A stretch of DNA of 64,000 nucleotides from the NCBI GenBank assembly GCA_028583605.1, contig CM053333.1, positions 11,555,638 through 11,619,637 of the forward strand, written 5' to 3'. The notes beneath the pieces were generated by a model. It was given only the letters and a program-made list of their open reading frames with translations, made no database searches and was not told the origin of the DNA. Shown here piece after piece: positions 44,497 through 55,719 of this stretch. The position numbers and the translations under genes are program-made. The number at the start of each line of letters is the position of its first letter. Position 1 is the stretch's first letter. The stretch comes from Dastarcus helophoroides. Taxonomy: Eukaryota > Arthropoda > Insecta > Coleoptera > Bothrideridae.

Positions 44497-46246
44497 CAGT
44501 GAAATCTCTCTTAAGCGGACACCTTCGTGACTGCCAAAATATGTCCGCATATCGGAGGTGTCCGTTCATGAGACATGGTAACCACAATTTGTTTGCTTGC
44601 TTATTATTTCCATTTTTTCAGATATCAGACATCAGAAATATCTTGAAACTTGAAATTTCTTTTTTTTTAATTCATGTTCAAATTTCGTGATTTAAAGTTC
44701 AAAGTTTACAGTTCGAAGAAAACTCGAAATTTCGACAAAGAAGGGGAAGTTTCAAATTAATACTCAGCATTTTTAACGTTAAGAAATGAAGTTGTACACT
44801 TAAAAATCAAAATTTTGAGAAAAGAGTAAAAATTGTGAAATTTCTAAGAACGTGTAAAAAAAGTCAAAATGTTTAGAAAAAGACTGACACAAGCTCAATC
44901 TGAAAATTTCAATTTTTTCCCTCAAAACTTTGAATGTTCAAATCAAAATTTTTATAAAACAATCAATACTACAAAATTTCTATTGTTTTTTCATATGTGA
45001 CTGTGTGTGCTTTCTTAAATGTGACTCTAAGGCCAAAAATTTGTGATTAAAATCCAAATCCAGAAAAAATGCTCAAGGACAATTATTGAAGTTTTCTAAA
45101 AAATGTTCTTCAGATATTTGGCCTTTAAAGTTGAAATGTTACCTCAAAGTGAACATTAAAATATGTTCTCTGGAAATTTTGATTTTAATTAAAGCGTCAA
45201 TTTATAAACTGAACCGAATATTTTGGAATCTAAAATTGAATTTTCAACATTTTTCTCGAAATTAAAGTTTAAGTTTCAGTGTTGAGGACAAACTCGAAGT
45301 TCTGTAAATAGATCAAACTTTTTTCAAAATTATGACTCTTTCATTCGGAATTAGGATTTATTTATTCAAAAATTTGATATTTTTATTTTGAATTTCGATT
45401 TCTAACTAAAATTTATAAGAAATTTTAAGATTTCAAGCTTAAACTTCAAACTGAAAACAACAATTCAAACTTTGAGAAACACCTAAATTTTATAAAAAAA
45501 AAATTTGAGTTTTAACACCGAAAGTAGAGAAAATCTTGGAAGTGGAAATATTTCTGAGCTTAAAATTTTTTTTAAAACACCAAATTTTTTTAACATATCT
45601 TAATATTCGACCTCAAATTTTTATGAAAAATCAAGTGGAAATTTTCCTAATGTTCAAATTACATGATTTGTTTTCCATAGTTTTCATCTTGATTAGAAAT
45701 TTAGTTTTTTTATTTTTAATTGTAATTTTCCTCTTTCGAGTTAAAATTCGAATTAAAAAACTTAAAACGTCAAATTGGAAATTATGAAAAAATAGTCGAA
45801 ATTCCTAAAAAAACTCGATTGCTTAAAATTGAAAGTTTCACAAAAAACTCGAAATGTAGCTGCAAAATAAGTCTACTTTTGATTCCTGCTCATTTATTTT
45901 AAAATAAAAAATATGTAACTGCTTTTCCATTCTTCAAGTGAAGCTTCAATGGAGAATTAGTTTACGTTGAAGATATCCTTTGGCGAATTTGCTTTTTCCT
46001 TTTGATATGTTTGAGTGAAATATCCTGTCAATGCAACATTGCGTATAATTTTGTGGTGTCCGGTTAAGAGAGAACATTGGCATGTTGTGTGTAGAAATAC
46101 GTTTCCGCATCCGCCCAACAGAGAGTCCGCTCAACAGAGCCTCTATTGTTTGGAATTTTCTATGATACGATTCCGGACTATGAAAAACTGTCCGCTTAAT
46201 AGAGGAGTCCATTCATTAGAGGTGTCCGCTAAGGGAGATTTAACTG
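44497..46246. mobile_element. Complete pogo-type non-autonomous element, 1750 bp
   Basis: Left CAGTGAAATCTCTCTTAAGC and right (reverse complement) CAGTTAAATCTCCCTTAGCG, both continuing into GGACACCT, flanked by TA (44495-44496, 46247-46248). TA duplication with CAGT ends is typical of pogo/Tigger. The interior is AT-rich with subterminal TCCGCTTAATAGAG/GTCCGCTCAACAGAG phrases on the right. The 88-codon frame at 45946-46212 lies in those subterminal repeats and shows no transposase. The 31080 copy shares the interior. Confidence 0.85.
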
Positions 46247-46248
46247 TA

Positions 46249-46792
46249 TTTAATTGCGTTTTTAAGAAGTCAGAATTACCAAGGTGTAGAAAGGACATCA
46301 GTTTAAGAAGAATTTTTTTAATAAATTTCGAGGTTAACGTTAAAATTTAGAGTTTTTTCTCGAAAGTCCAAAATTAAAATTGAAATTTCGTCTTTAATCT
46401 CGAAATTGCAACTTTCATTCTCGTAAATTCGACTTCTCTATAGAAATTTCGCCTTCAATCTTAAAATTTCGACTTTTTTATAGAAATTTTGAGATTAAAT
46501 CCAAAATTTTGACTTAAATATCGAAGTTTCTACTACAGATAAACTCGACACTTCAACTTTGAAATTTCGAGGAAAGAAAGTGAAAATTTCGACGCTGACC
46601 TATATAGTCCGGTTAGGCGGACTTTGGCAGTAGGTTGTGTTCAATAATTTTAATTTTAATAACCAAAATTTCGATTTTTTCCTAGAAATTTCTATGTTAA
46701 AATCGAAATTCGAGATTCCGCTATTTCAGGATCCTGGTATTCCGATATTGCATTCTCTAATTCATATGAATATAAAATACTTTTTTTACAAA
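46249..46792. repeat. TTTCGA-type AT-rich sequence
   Basis: AAATTTCGACTTTTTTATAG-like variants at 46370-46600. No gene. Confidence 0.45.
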
Positions 46793-46794
46793 TA

Positions 46795-47644
46795 CAATCA
46801 AACCTCTCTATAACGAACCTCCATATACCGAATTCCTCTATATAACGAATTTCTTCAGGGAACGTAGCATTTTAAGCAAATTTACACATAATATTACCTC
46901 CATTTAACGAACAGGATACCTCCTTACTAATTCTTCAAGATTTGGACTCTTTTTTAAAAACATGACTTTTTTTGAAAAGTTCGAAATTTTTTCAAAACTG
47001 TACTTCCTCATATATACTACTAAAGCCAAACCTCCCTATAACGAACCTTCATATACCTAATTCCTCTATATAACGAATTTTTTTAGAAAACGTAGCATTT
47101 TAAGCAATATCCACGTAATATTACCTCCATTTAACGAATAGGAAACCTCCTTATAACGAATTTTTGGAGCAAGATTTTTCAAGGTTTAATTAGATTTAAT
47201 AATGGCCTTCAATTCAAAGAAATTTCTTAATACCTCAGTTAATGACATTCCAAGGTTTGATTCGCTTATAATTGCCTGTCATTCAAAATAAGTAAATACT
47301 CAATTTTTGGGATACTCCATGCTAATGACTTTGTTCACCTGCTAGTATAAAGGGGGTTTGCAGTTTGAAAACACACCTGAAATTGTTTTCAATGCGTTAA
47401 ATAAGTGCGAAGTGTTCCTTGAATAGCAACCATTTTCTAAATTCTCTCTTCCAACAGAAATAACAGATTTTTTTAATTAAATTTAATGTATCTACATATG
47501 TTTGTTTATATATTTATAAATAAACATGTAACATGAAATTTTACATTTAATTTGTGCATTTTTAATACTACCTGCCTATAACGAATTCCTCTTTATAGCG
47601 AATTTTTGTAAGATCTTGGAATCCGCTATAGAAGGGTTTGGCTG
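46795..47644. mobile_element. Pogo-type family 2, compound copy
   Basis: Left CAATCAAACCTCTCTATAAC after TA; right (reverse complement) CAGCCAAACCC followed by TTCTATAGCG, before TA. A second left end, AAGCCAAACCTCCCTATAAC, lies at 47023. Both left ends are followed by the same series: CCTC.ATATACC, TCCTCTATATAACGAATTT, ACGTAGCATTTTAAGCAA, TTACCTCCATTTAACGAA. So one copy seems inserted in, or duplicated within, another. No coding capacity. Confidence 0.75.
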
Positions 47645-47646
47645 TA

Positions 47647-48900
47647 CTTCTGGTTCTTCTTTCAAAATACGTTATTTACCTCAGAAAAAATTGGAATCTC
47701 ATGCATAGTGCACGTAAATGACAACATTAAATTTATTGAATAAATATAATAACTAACTAATAAATGTGTGATAAAGAAAAATAAACTACCAATAACAATT
47801 TCCATCCTCAAAATACTTGCCCTATGGTTAAATTGATCCGCAATTGAAAACACAATTGTAATTATTCATTGAAAGCGGCGTAACCTTGGAACTTGAAAAA
47901 AATTCGCCCATTTACAGTTACTTTCCACGGGCACAACGCGCCACTGTAAGAGCCCGCCAATTTTGTGAAAGGTTTTTGTCCCGAGGGCCCATCTTCCTTG
48001 GCAAACTGCTTATATGTAGTTAAAAATTTATAGATTTTTGCAAATCCATTAAGTAACTTTGGTTAACCGCAGCATACTTTCAAAACATTCTCTCGGGTAA
48101 AACTCCCCCTATTATTCCTTATTTATTGTTCGGGTCGAAACCAGAAAAAATAAAAATGGCTTGTAAAGAAACGGAAATGTTTATTTCGTTCTTCAAAGCA
48201 AAGAATAGAATTGTAAAATCGAATCATCAGTTGTTGGCTAAGAGGTAACTGCGTTCTTTTGTGAATGTAAAAGGCGAAATGTCCCTGACTGCAAGAATTT
48301 TATTGAAAGATATATTTTTACATTTTGCTCGCCTGCCGTTTGTTGTATTTTGGATTACTTGTCAAGATTTGTCTTCGAAGTTTTCTGATTTTCCTTCTGA
48401 AAAGTTTCAAGCTCATTATAAAAACTTTTACGCTTAATTCGTCAATGCATTGACAATTTTCATCCTCATGCTGAATTTTCATGCTGCAAACATTTTGTTG
48501 TAAAGTTGATAGGGCCAGAAAATTGCGTTCTTGTTCTTTTTTAATTAACTGCCTGTCTTACGTCAGAAAATAATTACTATCACGATGTTTACAACGTTTC
48601 GCTGCCGGTTTACACGATTTAAAATTTGTTCAACATTTTTATTTAACGGAACAGCTTATTCGTATAATCGTAAGTTACAACTGACTCGTTTAAAATGCGA
48701 TTGCTGTCTTATATTGGTATTCCACGCAAACTAGAATATTCGATATCTCGAAGTCTCGAAGGCAAAATATCCCTAATTACTTGTAAACCTCGACAGGCAT
48801 CTTAAAGCTTCTAATAAACAACTTTTAGCTTCATAATCCGTTCCAGTTTTCAGTTCCTTAAATAGTATACAGCCGTGCCAATTCTCGATGTTTGTTAAAA
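47647..48900. other. Non-repetitive sequence, no gene recognised
   Basis: 47930-48000 is less AT-rich (CACGGGCACAACGCGCCACTG and CCCGAGGGCCCATCTTCC). Frames are short and without domains. Possibly intron or intergenic sequence. Confidence 0.4.
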
Positions 48901-49239
48901 TTTCAAATTTAATTATTTACAATTGTTGAAATTTGGAAATTAAAGTTTAAATTTAGCAATTGAAATCTCAATTCCAAAACAATTTTAATATTCATTTAAA
49001 AAGCTTTTGGCAAAATTTCAACATGAGTTAAAATTTAAAATAAAATCTGGAATTTCAGAATAAAGTCAAAAGAGTGATAAATATGGGATCTAAAGACGAA
49101 ATGGCGAAAAATAATCAAATTTTAGATATTTATGCTAAAAATAAATAAATAATACAAATGAATCAAATTTCATAAAAACAATTCTCTTGGAAAATCAAAA
49201 TTTTATGAAGAAGTAATTACTCAAAATAGGAGTTATAGG
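48901..49239. repeat. AT-rich transition into the GTCAAAA block
   Basis: AAATTT/GTCAAAA variants, no gene. Confidence 0.4.
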
Positions 49240-51300
49240 AAAAAAGTCAAAATTTGCCAAAAAATGTTTAAAAAAGTCAAAACTTCCAGATAGAGTCAGA
49301 ATGTCCAAAAACGGTCAAAATTCAAAAAGAAAAATAAATTTTGAAAAAGGACACCGTTTTTGAAAATTGAGAAATTAAAAAAGTTGCATATATTATATAT
49401 TATATTATATATATATCATAAATAAGTGGAATTTTTCGAAAAAAGTAGAAATTTCAAGTCAAAATTTTTAGAAGAATCAACATTTAAAAAAAACGTTAAT
49501 GTTAAATAAAGTCAAAGTTAAAAAAAAATAATGTTTGAAAAATGATGGAAATTTATAAAAAGTCAAAATTGTCAAAAATTTCGTAAACGTTGGAATATTT
49601 AAAAAGGAAAGAAAAGTTTAAAATTTGCCAAAGTCGTAATTTTTATATAAACTCAAAATCTCCAAAAAAATTAAAATTTTTAAAAAGTATAACCTTTCAA
49701 AAAACTCCAAAATTTCCAACAAAAGCAAAAGAGATGTTCGAAAAACCAAAATTTTTAAAAAAAGTAACATTTTCAACTTATTTCGGAAATTCTGTCATTT
49801 TTTGATCATTTTCACTTTTTTCAAATCGAAATTTTTTGAACCTTTTGAAAAAAGTGGTTATCTAAAAATATTAAAATTTTTTTAAAGAGTCGAAATATTT
49901 ACGCAATACTGAATTTTTTAAATTCAAAATTTACAAAAAGTCGAAATTTGTCAAAAAATTGTAAAAAAGTCAAAACTGTCAGATATAGCCAAAATGTCCA
50001 AAAATCCAAAAAGAAAAATAAATTTTGAAAAAGGACGTCATTTTTGAAAATTTAGAAATTTAAAGAAGTTGAAAATGTTCATAATAAGTGAAATTTTTTG
50101 AAAAAATTAGAACTTTCGAGTCAACATTTTTAAAGGATTCGAAATTTTAAAAAACTGCAAATGGTTACTAAACTCCAAGTTAAAAAAATAATTTTTAAAA
50201 AATTGTGAAAATTTATAAAAAAGTCAAAATTCTCAAATATTTCATAAATGTTGGAATATTCAAAAAGGGAAGAAAAATTTAAAAGATAGATCAAAATTTA
50301 CCAAAAGTCGTAATTTTCATATAAACTCAAGGTCTTGAAAAAAATCGAAATGTTTAAAAAAGTATAACTTCAAAAAAAGAATTTCCAACAAAGGCAAGAG
50401 ACAAAATTTTCGAAAAGTCAAAATTTTTTAAAAAGTGACATTTTCAACTTATTTCGGAAATTCTGTCATTTTTGATCATTTTGACTTTTTACAAATCGAA
50501 ATCTTTTGAAAATTTTGAAAAAAGTGGCTATCTGAAAGTATTAAAATGTTTTAAAGATTCGAAATATTTACGCAACATCGAATTTTTTAAATTCAAAATT
50601 TACGAAAAGTCGAAATTTGTCCAAAATTTTAAAAATATCAAAACTTCCAGATAGAGCCAAAATTTCCCAAAACGGTCTAAATTCAAAAAGAAAAATAAAT
50701 TTTGAAAAAGGACACCATTTTTGAAAATTTGGAAATTTAAAGAAGTTGAAAATGTTCATAATAAGTAAAATTTTTTGAAAAAAGTAGAACTTTCGAGTCA
50801 ACATTTTTAAAAGAATAGAATTTTGTTAAAAATCTAAATGTTTACTAAAGTCAAAGTTAAAAAACATAATTTTTAAAAAGTGGTGGAAATTTATAAAAAA
50901 AAGTCAAAATTGTCAAAAATTTCATAAATGTTAGAATATAGGAAAGAAAAGTTTAAAAGATATGCCAAAATTTACCAAAAGTCGAAATTTTCATATAAAA
51001 TCAAGAACTTTACGAAAGGCGAAATTTTAAAAAATATATAACTTTTCAAAAAACTCCGAAATCTCCAACAAAGGCAAAATACGAAATTTTTATATAAATC
51101 AAAATTTGTAAAAAACAGTAAAATTCTCAATTTATTCCGGAAATTCTCTTTTTTTGATCATTTTGACCTTTCTCAAATCGAAATTTTTTGAAAACTTTAA
51201 AAAAAGTAGTTATCTGAAAATATTAAATTTTTTTAAAAAGTCGAGATATTTAAGCAATATCCAGTTTTTTAAATTCAAAATTTACAAAGAATCGAAGTGT
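49240..51300. repeat. Three-unit tandem array, about 680-bp period
   Basis: TTTTGAAAAAGGAC followed by A/G-rich text and TTTGAAAATT..GAAATT occurs at about 49331, 50019 and 50700. TTCGGAAATTCTGTCATTTTT occurs at 49782 and 50453, with a diverged third copy at 51135. Period 670-690 bases. The units are built from degenerate GTCAAAATTTTC motifs. (AT)-rich ATTATATATTATATTATATA at 49384 is unique to the first unit. Confidence 0.75.
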
Positions 51301-53390
51301 TAAAAAGCAATGATTTCGGAAAAAAGTTGGACCAAACTCTCAAAAGGGGACTTGAAATTAGTCAAAATTTTCAAAAAAGTCCAAAGTTTCCAAAAACTAC
51401 TATTTTTTAAAAAGCTAATTAAAGTTTAAGAAACGTTAAGCTTCTTAAAAGGGCGAAATATTTCTTTTAACTCAAAAAACTTTTAAGTTAAAAAACGAAA
51501 TATTTTTGAAAAGTAGAATCTTTCCAAATTATCGAAATTTTCAAAGAAGGCAAGATTTCAATAAAGAGCAAAAATGTTCAAATAAGTCACAATTTTGTTA
51601 TGTTCAATTACTCAATTTATAAAAAAAGTCAAATTTTCAATTTTTTTCTCGAAATTTTGAATTTTTCTGATTTTGACTTTTTTAAAAATTGTAACTCAAA
51701 ATCGAAAGGTTTTGAAAATTTTGAAAACAAATAGATATCTGAAAATACAGGCTGGACCATAAGTAATGGTACACAGAGCGATGGTGGATTTTTCGAATAA
51801 AAATAATGTGATTTAGCTACATTTACCTTCTACCAAAAGTTGATATTAAAAGAGAAAAGAGTCGAAATATTCAAAAATATCGAAATTTTCGAATTACAAA
51901 TTTTCATAAATCAAAATTTTTGAAGAAGGCAGAATTTCTTTAAAAAAATCAAAACTTTGACTCAGAAAACGAATTCTTCCAAAAAGAGACCAAATTTGCC
52001 AAAAACCTTTTGAGGATTTTAATTTTCACAAAATGTCGAATTAAAGATAAATTAAATTAGAAAGAAAAAGATGAAAATTTGAAAATGTCGAAATTTTGCA
52101 ACGCTCAAAATTTTCAAAAAAGTCAAAATTTTGAAAAAAAGAAAAAGTCGAAGTTTACTATAGAAGTCAAAATTTAAAACAAAAGTTGAAACCTCCAAAA
52201 AGATCGGAATTTCCAGGAAAAAATCCAAATATTTAAAATGGGTTTGGAATGAAAAACACCGAAATTTTCAAAAAGCCCAAAATTTAAAAATCTAAATTTA
52301 GGGTAAAACTAAAGTTTTAATAAATTTATAACAAAAATAAATTTATAAGTCAACATTTCAAGAAAAAAAGCGAAAATTATCGAAAAAAATGAAAATTTCT
52401 AAAAGAGATAAAATACTGAAAAAAGAAGAATTCATGAATAAAAGTGGAAACTGTACCATAAATCATAAATTTCCTTAAAAAAATCCGAATTTAAAAAAAT
52501 GTTGCAACGAGAAAAGTCATAGTTTTGAAAAAAGACCAAATGTTTAATAAAGGATGGATCAAGAAAGATCTAAATTTTCGAAAAAAACACATTATATTGA
52601 AAAGAAGTCAAAATTTTCAAAAACCATTCGAAATATTTAAAATTTTTAGAAAGGTCAAAAAAAGACAAAATCCAAAATATGTAAATTAAAAAAAATCGAA
52701 ATTTTTAAAAGAAAATTGTTTTTTTAGTCTAAATTTTCAAAAAAAGTCGCACTCGTCAAAAAACCTGGATTTTCAAGAACGTCAAATTTGAGACAAAATG
52801 CGACAAAATCTCGATAATTTAAAAAAATAAAAATTCTATACTGCCACTCTTTTCTTCGTAGCTTGAAGCTAAAATTAGGAATTTGCACACAAATAAATTA
52901 CCATTATTTATGTGAAAAACGAGAATTTCTTTGCTTTAAAGACAAAATGGGTCGAATTTCGAATACAAATGATTTTATTAATAATAATTAATTTTCTTAC
53001 AAGCTCAAAACATAATTTTCGAACTAAAGATTTTCAGAAAAAACACAATATATTCAAAAGAAATCAAAATTTTCAAAAAAATTCAAAATACTTTAAATTC
53101 TGAGAAAGGTCAAGAAAAGACGAAATTCAAGAAATATAAATTAAGAAAAAAATCGAAATTTTTAAAATATAATCGATTTTTAGTCAAAATTTTCAAAAAA
53201 AGTCGCATCCCTCTAAAAAAACCTGGATTTTCAAGGACTTAAATTTACGACAAAATGTCAAAATTCATTAAAACGATTCAAAATAAAAAAAAAGACGAAA
53301 TGTAAAAATGAAGAAATTTTCAACAAATCTCGATAATTTTAATAAAAAATATTATGATTTAAAATACAAAAATATCTTATGTTGCCAAAT
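51301..53390. repeat. GTCGAAA/GTCAAAA block
   Basis: Same polarity as the tandem array. Diverged internal repetition: AAACACA.TATATTGAAAAGAA near 52585 and 53040, with AAAAGTCGCA near 52744 and 53199, so about 455 bp apart. 51748-51800 (CAGGCTGGACCATAAGTAAT, then GGTACACAGAGCGATGG) resembles a mariner-type end. Confidence 0.6.
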
Positions 53391-53850
53391 GGCAACTGGA
53401 TGCATTTAAGGTTTAAACAAAACGTGTTCCTTTTTTGTAAAATCGAGTTACGAGGGTTACTGCAATTGCAACCTTCGTTCATAATTCAAAAGTTCTGAAT
53501 TGCAAGCGAAGGTACCAATTCCAAAAAATGTACCCCTCTTAAAAATTAAATTTATATTCTAATGGTAACGTTGTGCTTTCATCGGCGGCTGCAATTCTGC
53601 ATAACATTTAAATTGAAATTACCTATAACATAAGTTTTATTTCGTTTCTTGATTGAATTATTTTGAATTACAACCGCCGCTTGTAATTCAGCCTTTCTGG
53701 ATTGCAAGCGGAGGTTGCAATTTGAAAAACTTTGTAAAAAACGTGGCATCCAAGAAGACAAATTTCATTTTGTAGGAAATTTAAATTATTTTTTCTGAAT
53801 TGCAACCGTCAACAATTCAATTTAGAAAATCCAATTAAAAAGCTTGCCCC
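53391..53850. repeat. Cluster of AATTGCAA(C/G)CG-type inverted and direct repeats
   Basis: GCAATTGCAACCTTCGTTC, GAATTGCAAGCGAAGGTACC, CGGCGGCTGCAATTC, ACCGCCGCTTGTAATTCAG, GGATTGCAAGCGGAGGTTGC and GAATTGCAACCGTCAACAATT within 400 bp, some in inverted orientation. Possibly a decayed MITE or several. Confidence 0.5.
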
Positions 53851-55180
53851 CGGATAGGTATCTTAGTTAAATTTTATGATTTGTCAAAGTGGCATTGTAC
53901 CATCTTATCGGTGATGCCCTTATTTCTAACGGTGCTTTTACACTAGACACTTTATTTCGTATATTTCTCTTTGACATAAATATATTTTCTGACATAAGTG
54001 TCAACTATCCTGAGAGAAGCTATCTCCTCTCAGTTGTGTAGATAAGTCTCGAATGTCAGAGAGAAATGTAAGGATTAAAGTGTCTAATCTTAACGACAAT
54101 GAATAAAAATAAGTTCGATAAAACGTTTTTCTCTGGGGAAATACGTCTTCATTAAAACTTCTAAAATCACGCCACGTGTTACGCCCATGTCTTAAATTTC
54201 CATACGCAAACTGAAATGTTTGCGTTCAGCACTTTAATCAATAAGGGGCCTGAGGTTGAAATCTTGTTCATTAATTATCGGGGGGGTTATTATCATAACA
54301 ACGTGTCAAATTTTCAAGATATTGATTTTCGATTTGGCCCTAAAGACTTCGAAAAGTTACAGCAGAAAACTTTATATTTAAAACAAAACTCCAGCCCTTT
54401 TAATTCCCGCTAACGCTTTATTATTTTTCGATCAGTAAACTTGATAATATTCGATGCGTTTAGCTCGATTTGTTTGGAAGTTCAGGAAATGACGAGACGA
54501 GATAAATATGTATTTATCCCTAGCGATATCAAAGAAGCGTTTTAAAGCAGAAAAAATAACGTTTCCAAGCGATAATTACTTTTCATCACTCGGGTTGATA
54601 AAGACTTTTCCGGATTAATTGTAAACGGAACATTGTTGCGCTCGTTTTTGATTAATTTTCGCTTTCTGGAAAGTATAGAGTTCTCTTTAATTAACTAGGT
54701 CGAATATGAGTGGTATTTAAAACATTATATTACTGTCATCACATTTATCATTTCAAGTGTTTCGATGGTAATCGAAAGGTCAATAAATTTAAATATAGAT
54801 TGAATACAACTTCCTGATTTTTTAATATCACTGAAAGCTTTAAGGTTACCCGCAGGAAAGCTTTCAGATTTAGGACGAGTTTACAAATCAACATTGGCGT
54901 GGTTATGGGTATTAGGAATTTGATTTGTAAATTTATACTGATTTTTTTCATTTAGCGACAAACGAAAATTTGAATACCAGTTTATCGGTAATTTACTGGT
55001 AATTTTTAATTTTTGAAAAATAACCTAAACGATATTTACAGGTTCTTAATTAAGATCAGACTATTTGGTTTAGTCTTCGAAAATGTTCATGGCCGCCAGG
55101 ACCGGACGTGCAAGGCGTACACCACCGAGGGGGCTGCAAAAGTGAACAAGGGAATTTTTTTAGTCGTTAAAAATACTTTG
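53851..55180. other. Non-repetitive sequence, no gene recognised
   Basis: A 65-codon frame at 54216-54413 (GPEVEILFINYRGGYYHNNV) has no recognised domain. No splice evidence. Confidence 0.35.
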
Positions 55181-55184
55181 TACT

Positions 55185-55366
55185 AGAGGCCTGCACGAGT
55201 GAGTACGGCATCGTCAGATTACAGGTACAAGTACTCGTTTGCCGAGTACAACGATGCCGATTAGGGTAATCGTGACGTGATGAGACGAGTATGAGTAATA
55301 ATCGGCATCGCGTCTGATTTTGTAATCGGCATCGCTTGGAGAAATAAAGAGGCGCGTAATTTTGAA
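55185..55366. repeat. AATCGGCATCG repeat segment
   Basis: ACGGCATCGTCAG, AACGATGCCGATTAGG, ATAATCGGCATCGCGTCTG and GTAATCGGCATCGCTTGG, including inverted copies, and repeated GAGTAC/GTACTC. Probably the subterminal part of a DNA element. Confidence 0.45.
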
Positions 55367-55650
55367 ATATATTTTCTTGGAAACGACTGTAATGATTTCT
55401 ATTAAATTTTCTAACACGAGGTTCTTTGAACCAACAAAGCAATCTAGGTCGGTCCCGTTTTGATTGTAATTCTAGATCATTTTTACATTTTATACCTTTA
55501 CCTGCATACCTATATTTTCTTGGAAACGGCTCTAACGATTTCAATGAAACTTTCTAACACGAGGTTCTTTGAACCAACAAAGCAATCTAGGTAGGTCCCA
55601 TTTTGATTGTAATTTTAGATCATTTTTACATTTTATACCTTTACTAGTCA
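55367..55650 (+). repeat. Two-copy tandem duplication, 143-bp period
   Basis: TATATTTTCTTGGAAACG at 55368 and 55511. Both copies contain CTAACACGAGGTTCTTTGAA, CCAACAAAGCAATCTAGGT and GATCATTTTTACATTTTATA. Few differences, so fairly recent. Confidence 0.85.
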
Positions 55651-55719
55651 ATATTTCATCCAATCCCAATCACTGTTGCCACGACCACTTCTTTCGTTAG
55701 CGTGTTATATTAATCATTT

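Noticed and set aside
45946..46212. 88-codon frame in the pogo-like element as its transposase
   Set aside because: It lies in the subterminal repeats and has no DDE or helix-turn-helix motif.
51748..51800. Complete mariner insertion
   Set aside because: Only one end-like sequence is visible; no second end and no transposase nearby.
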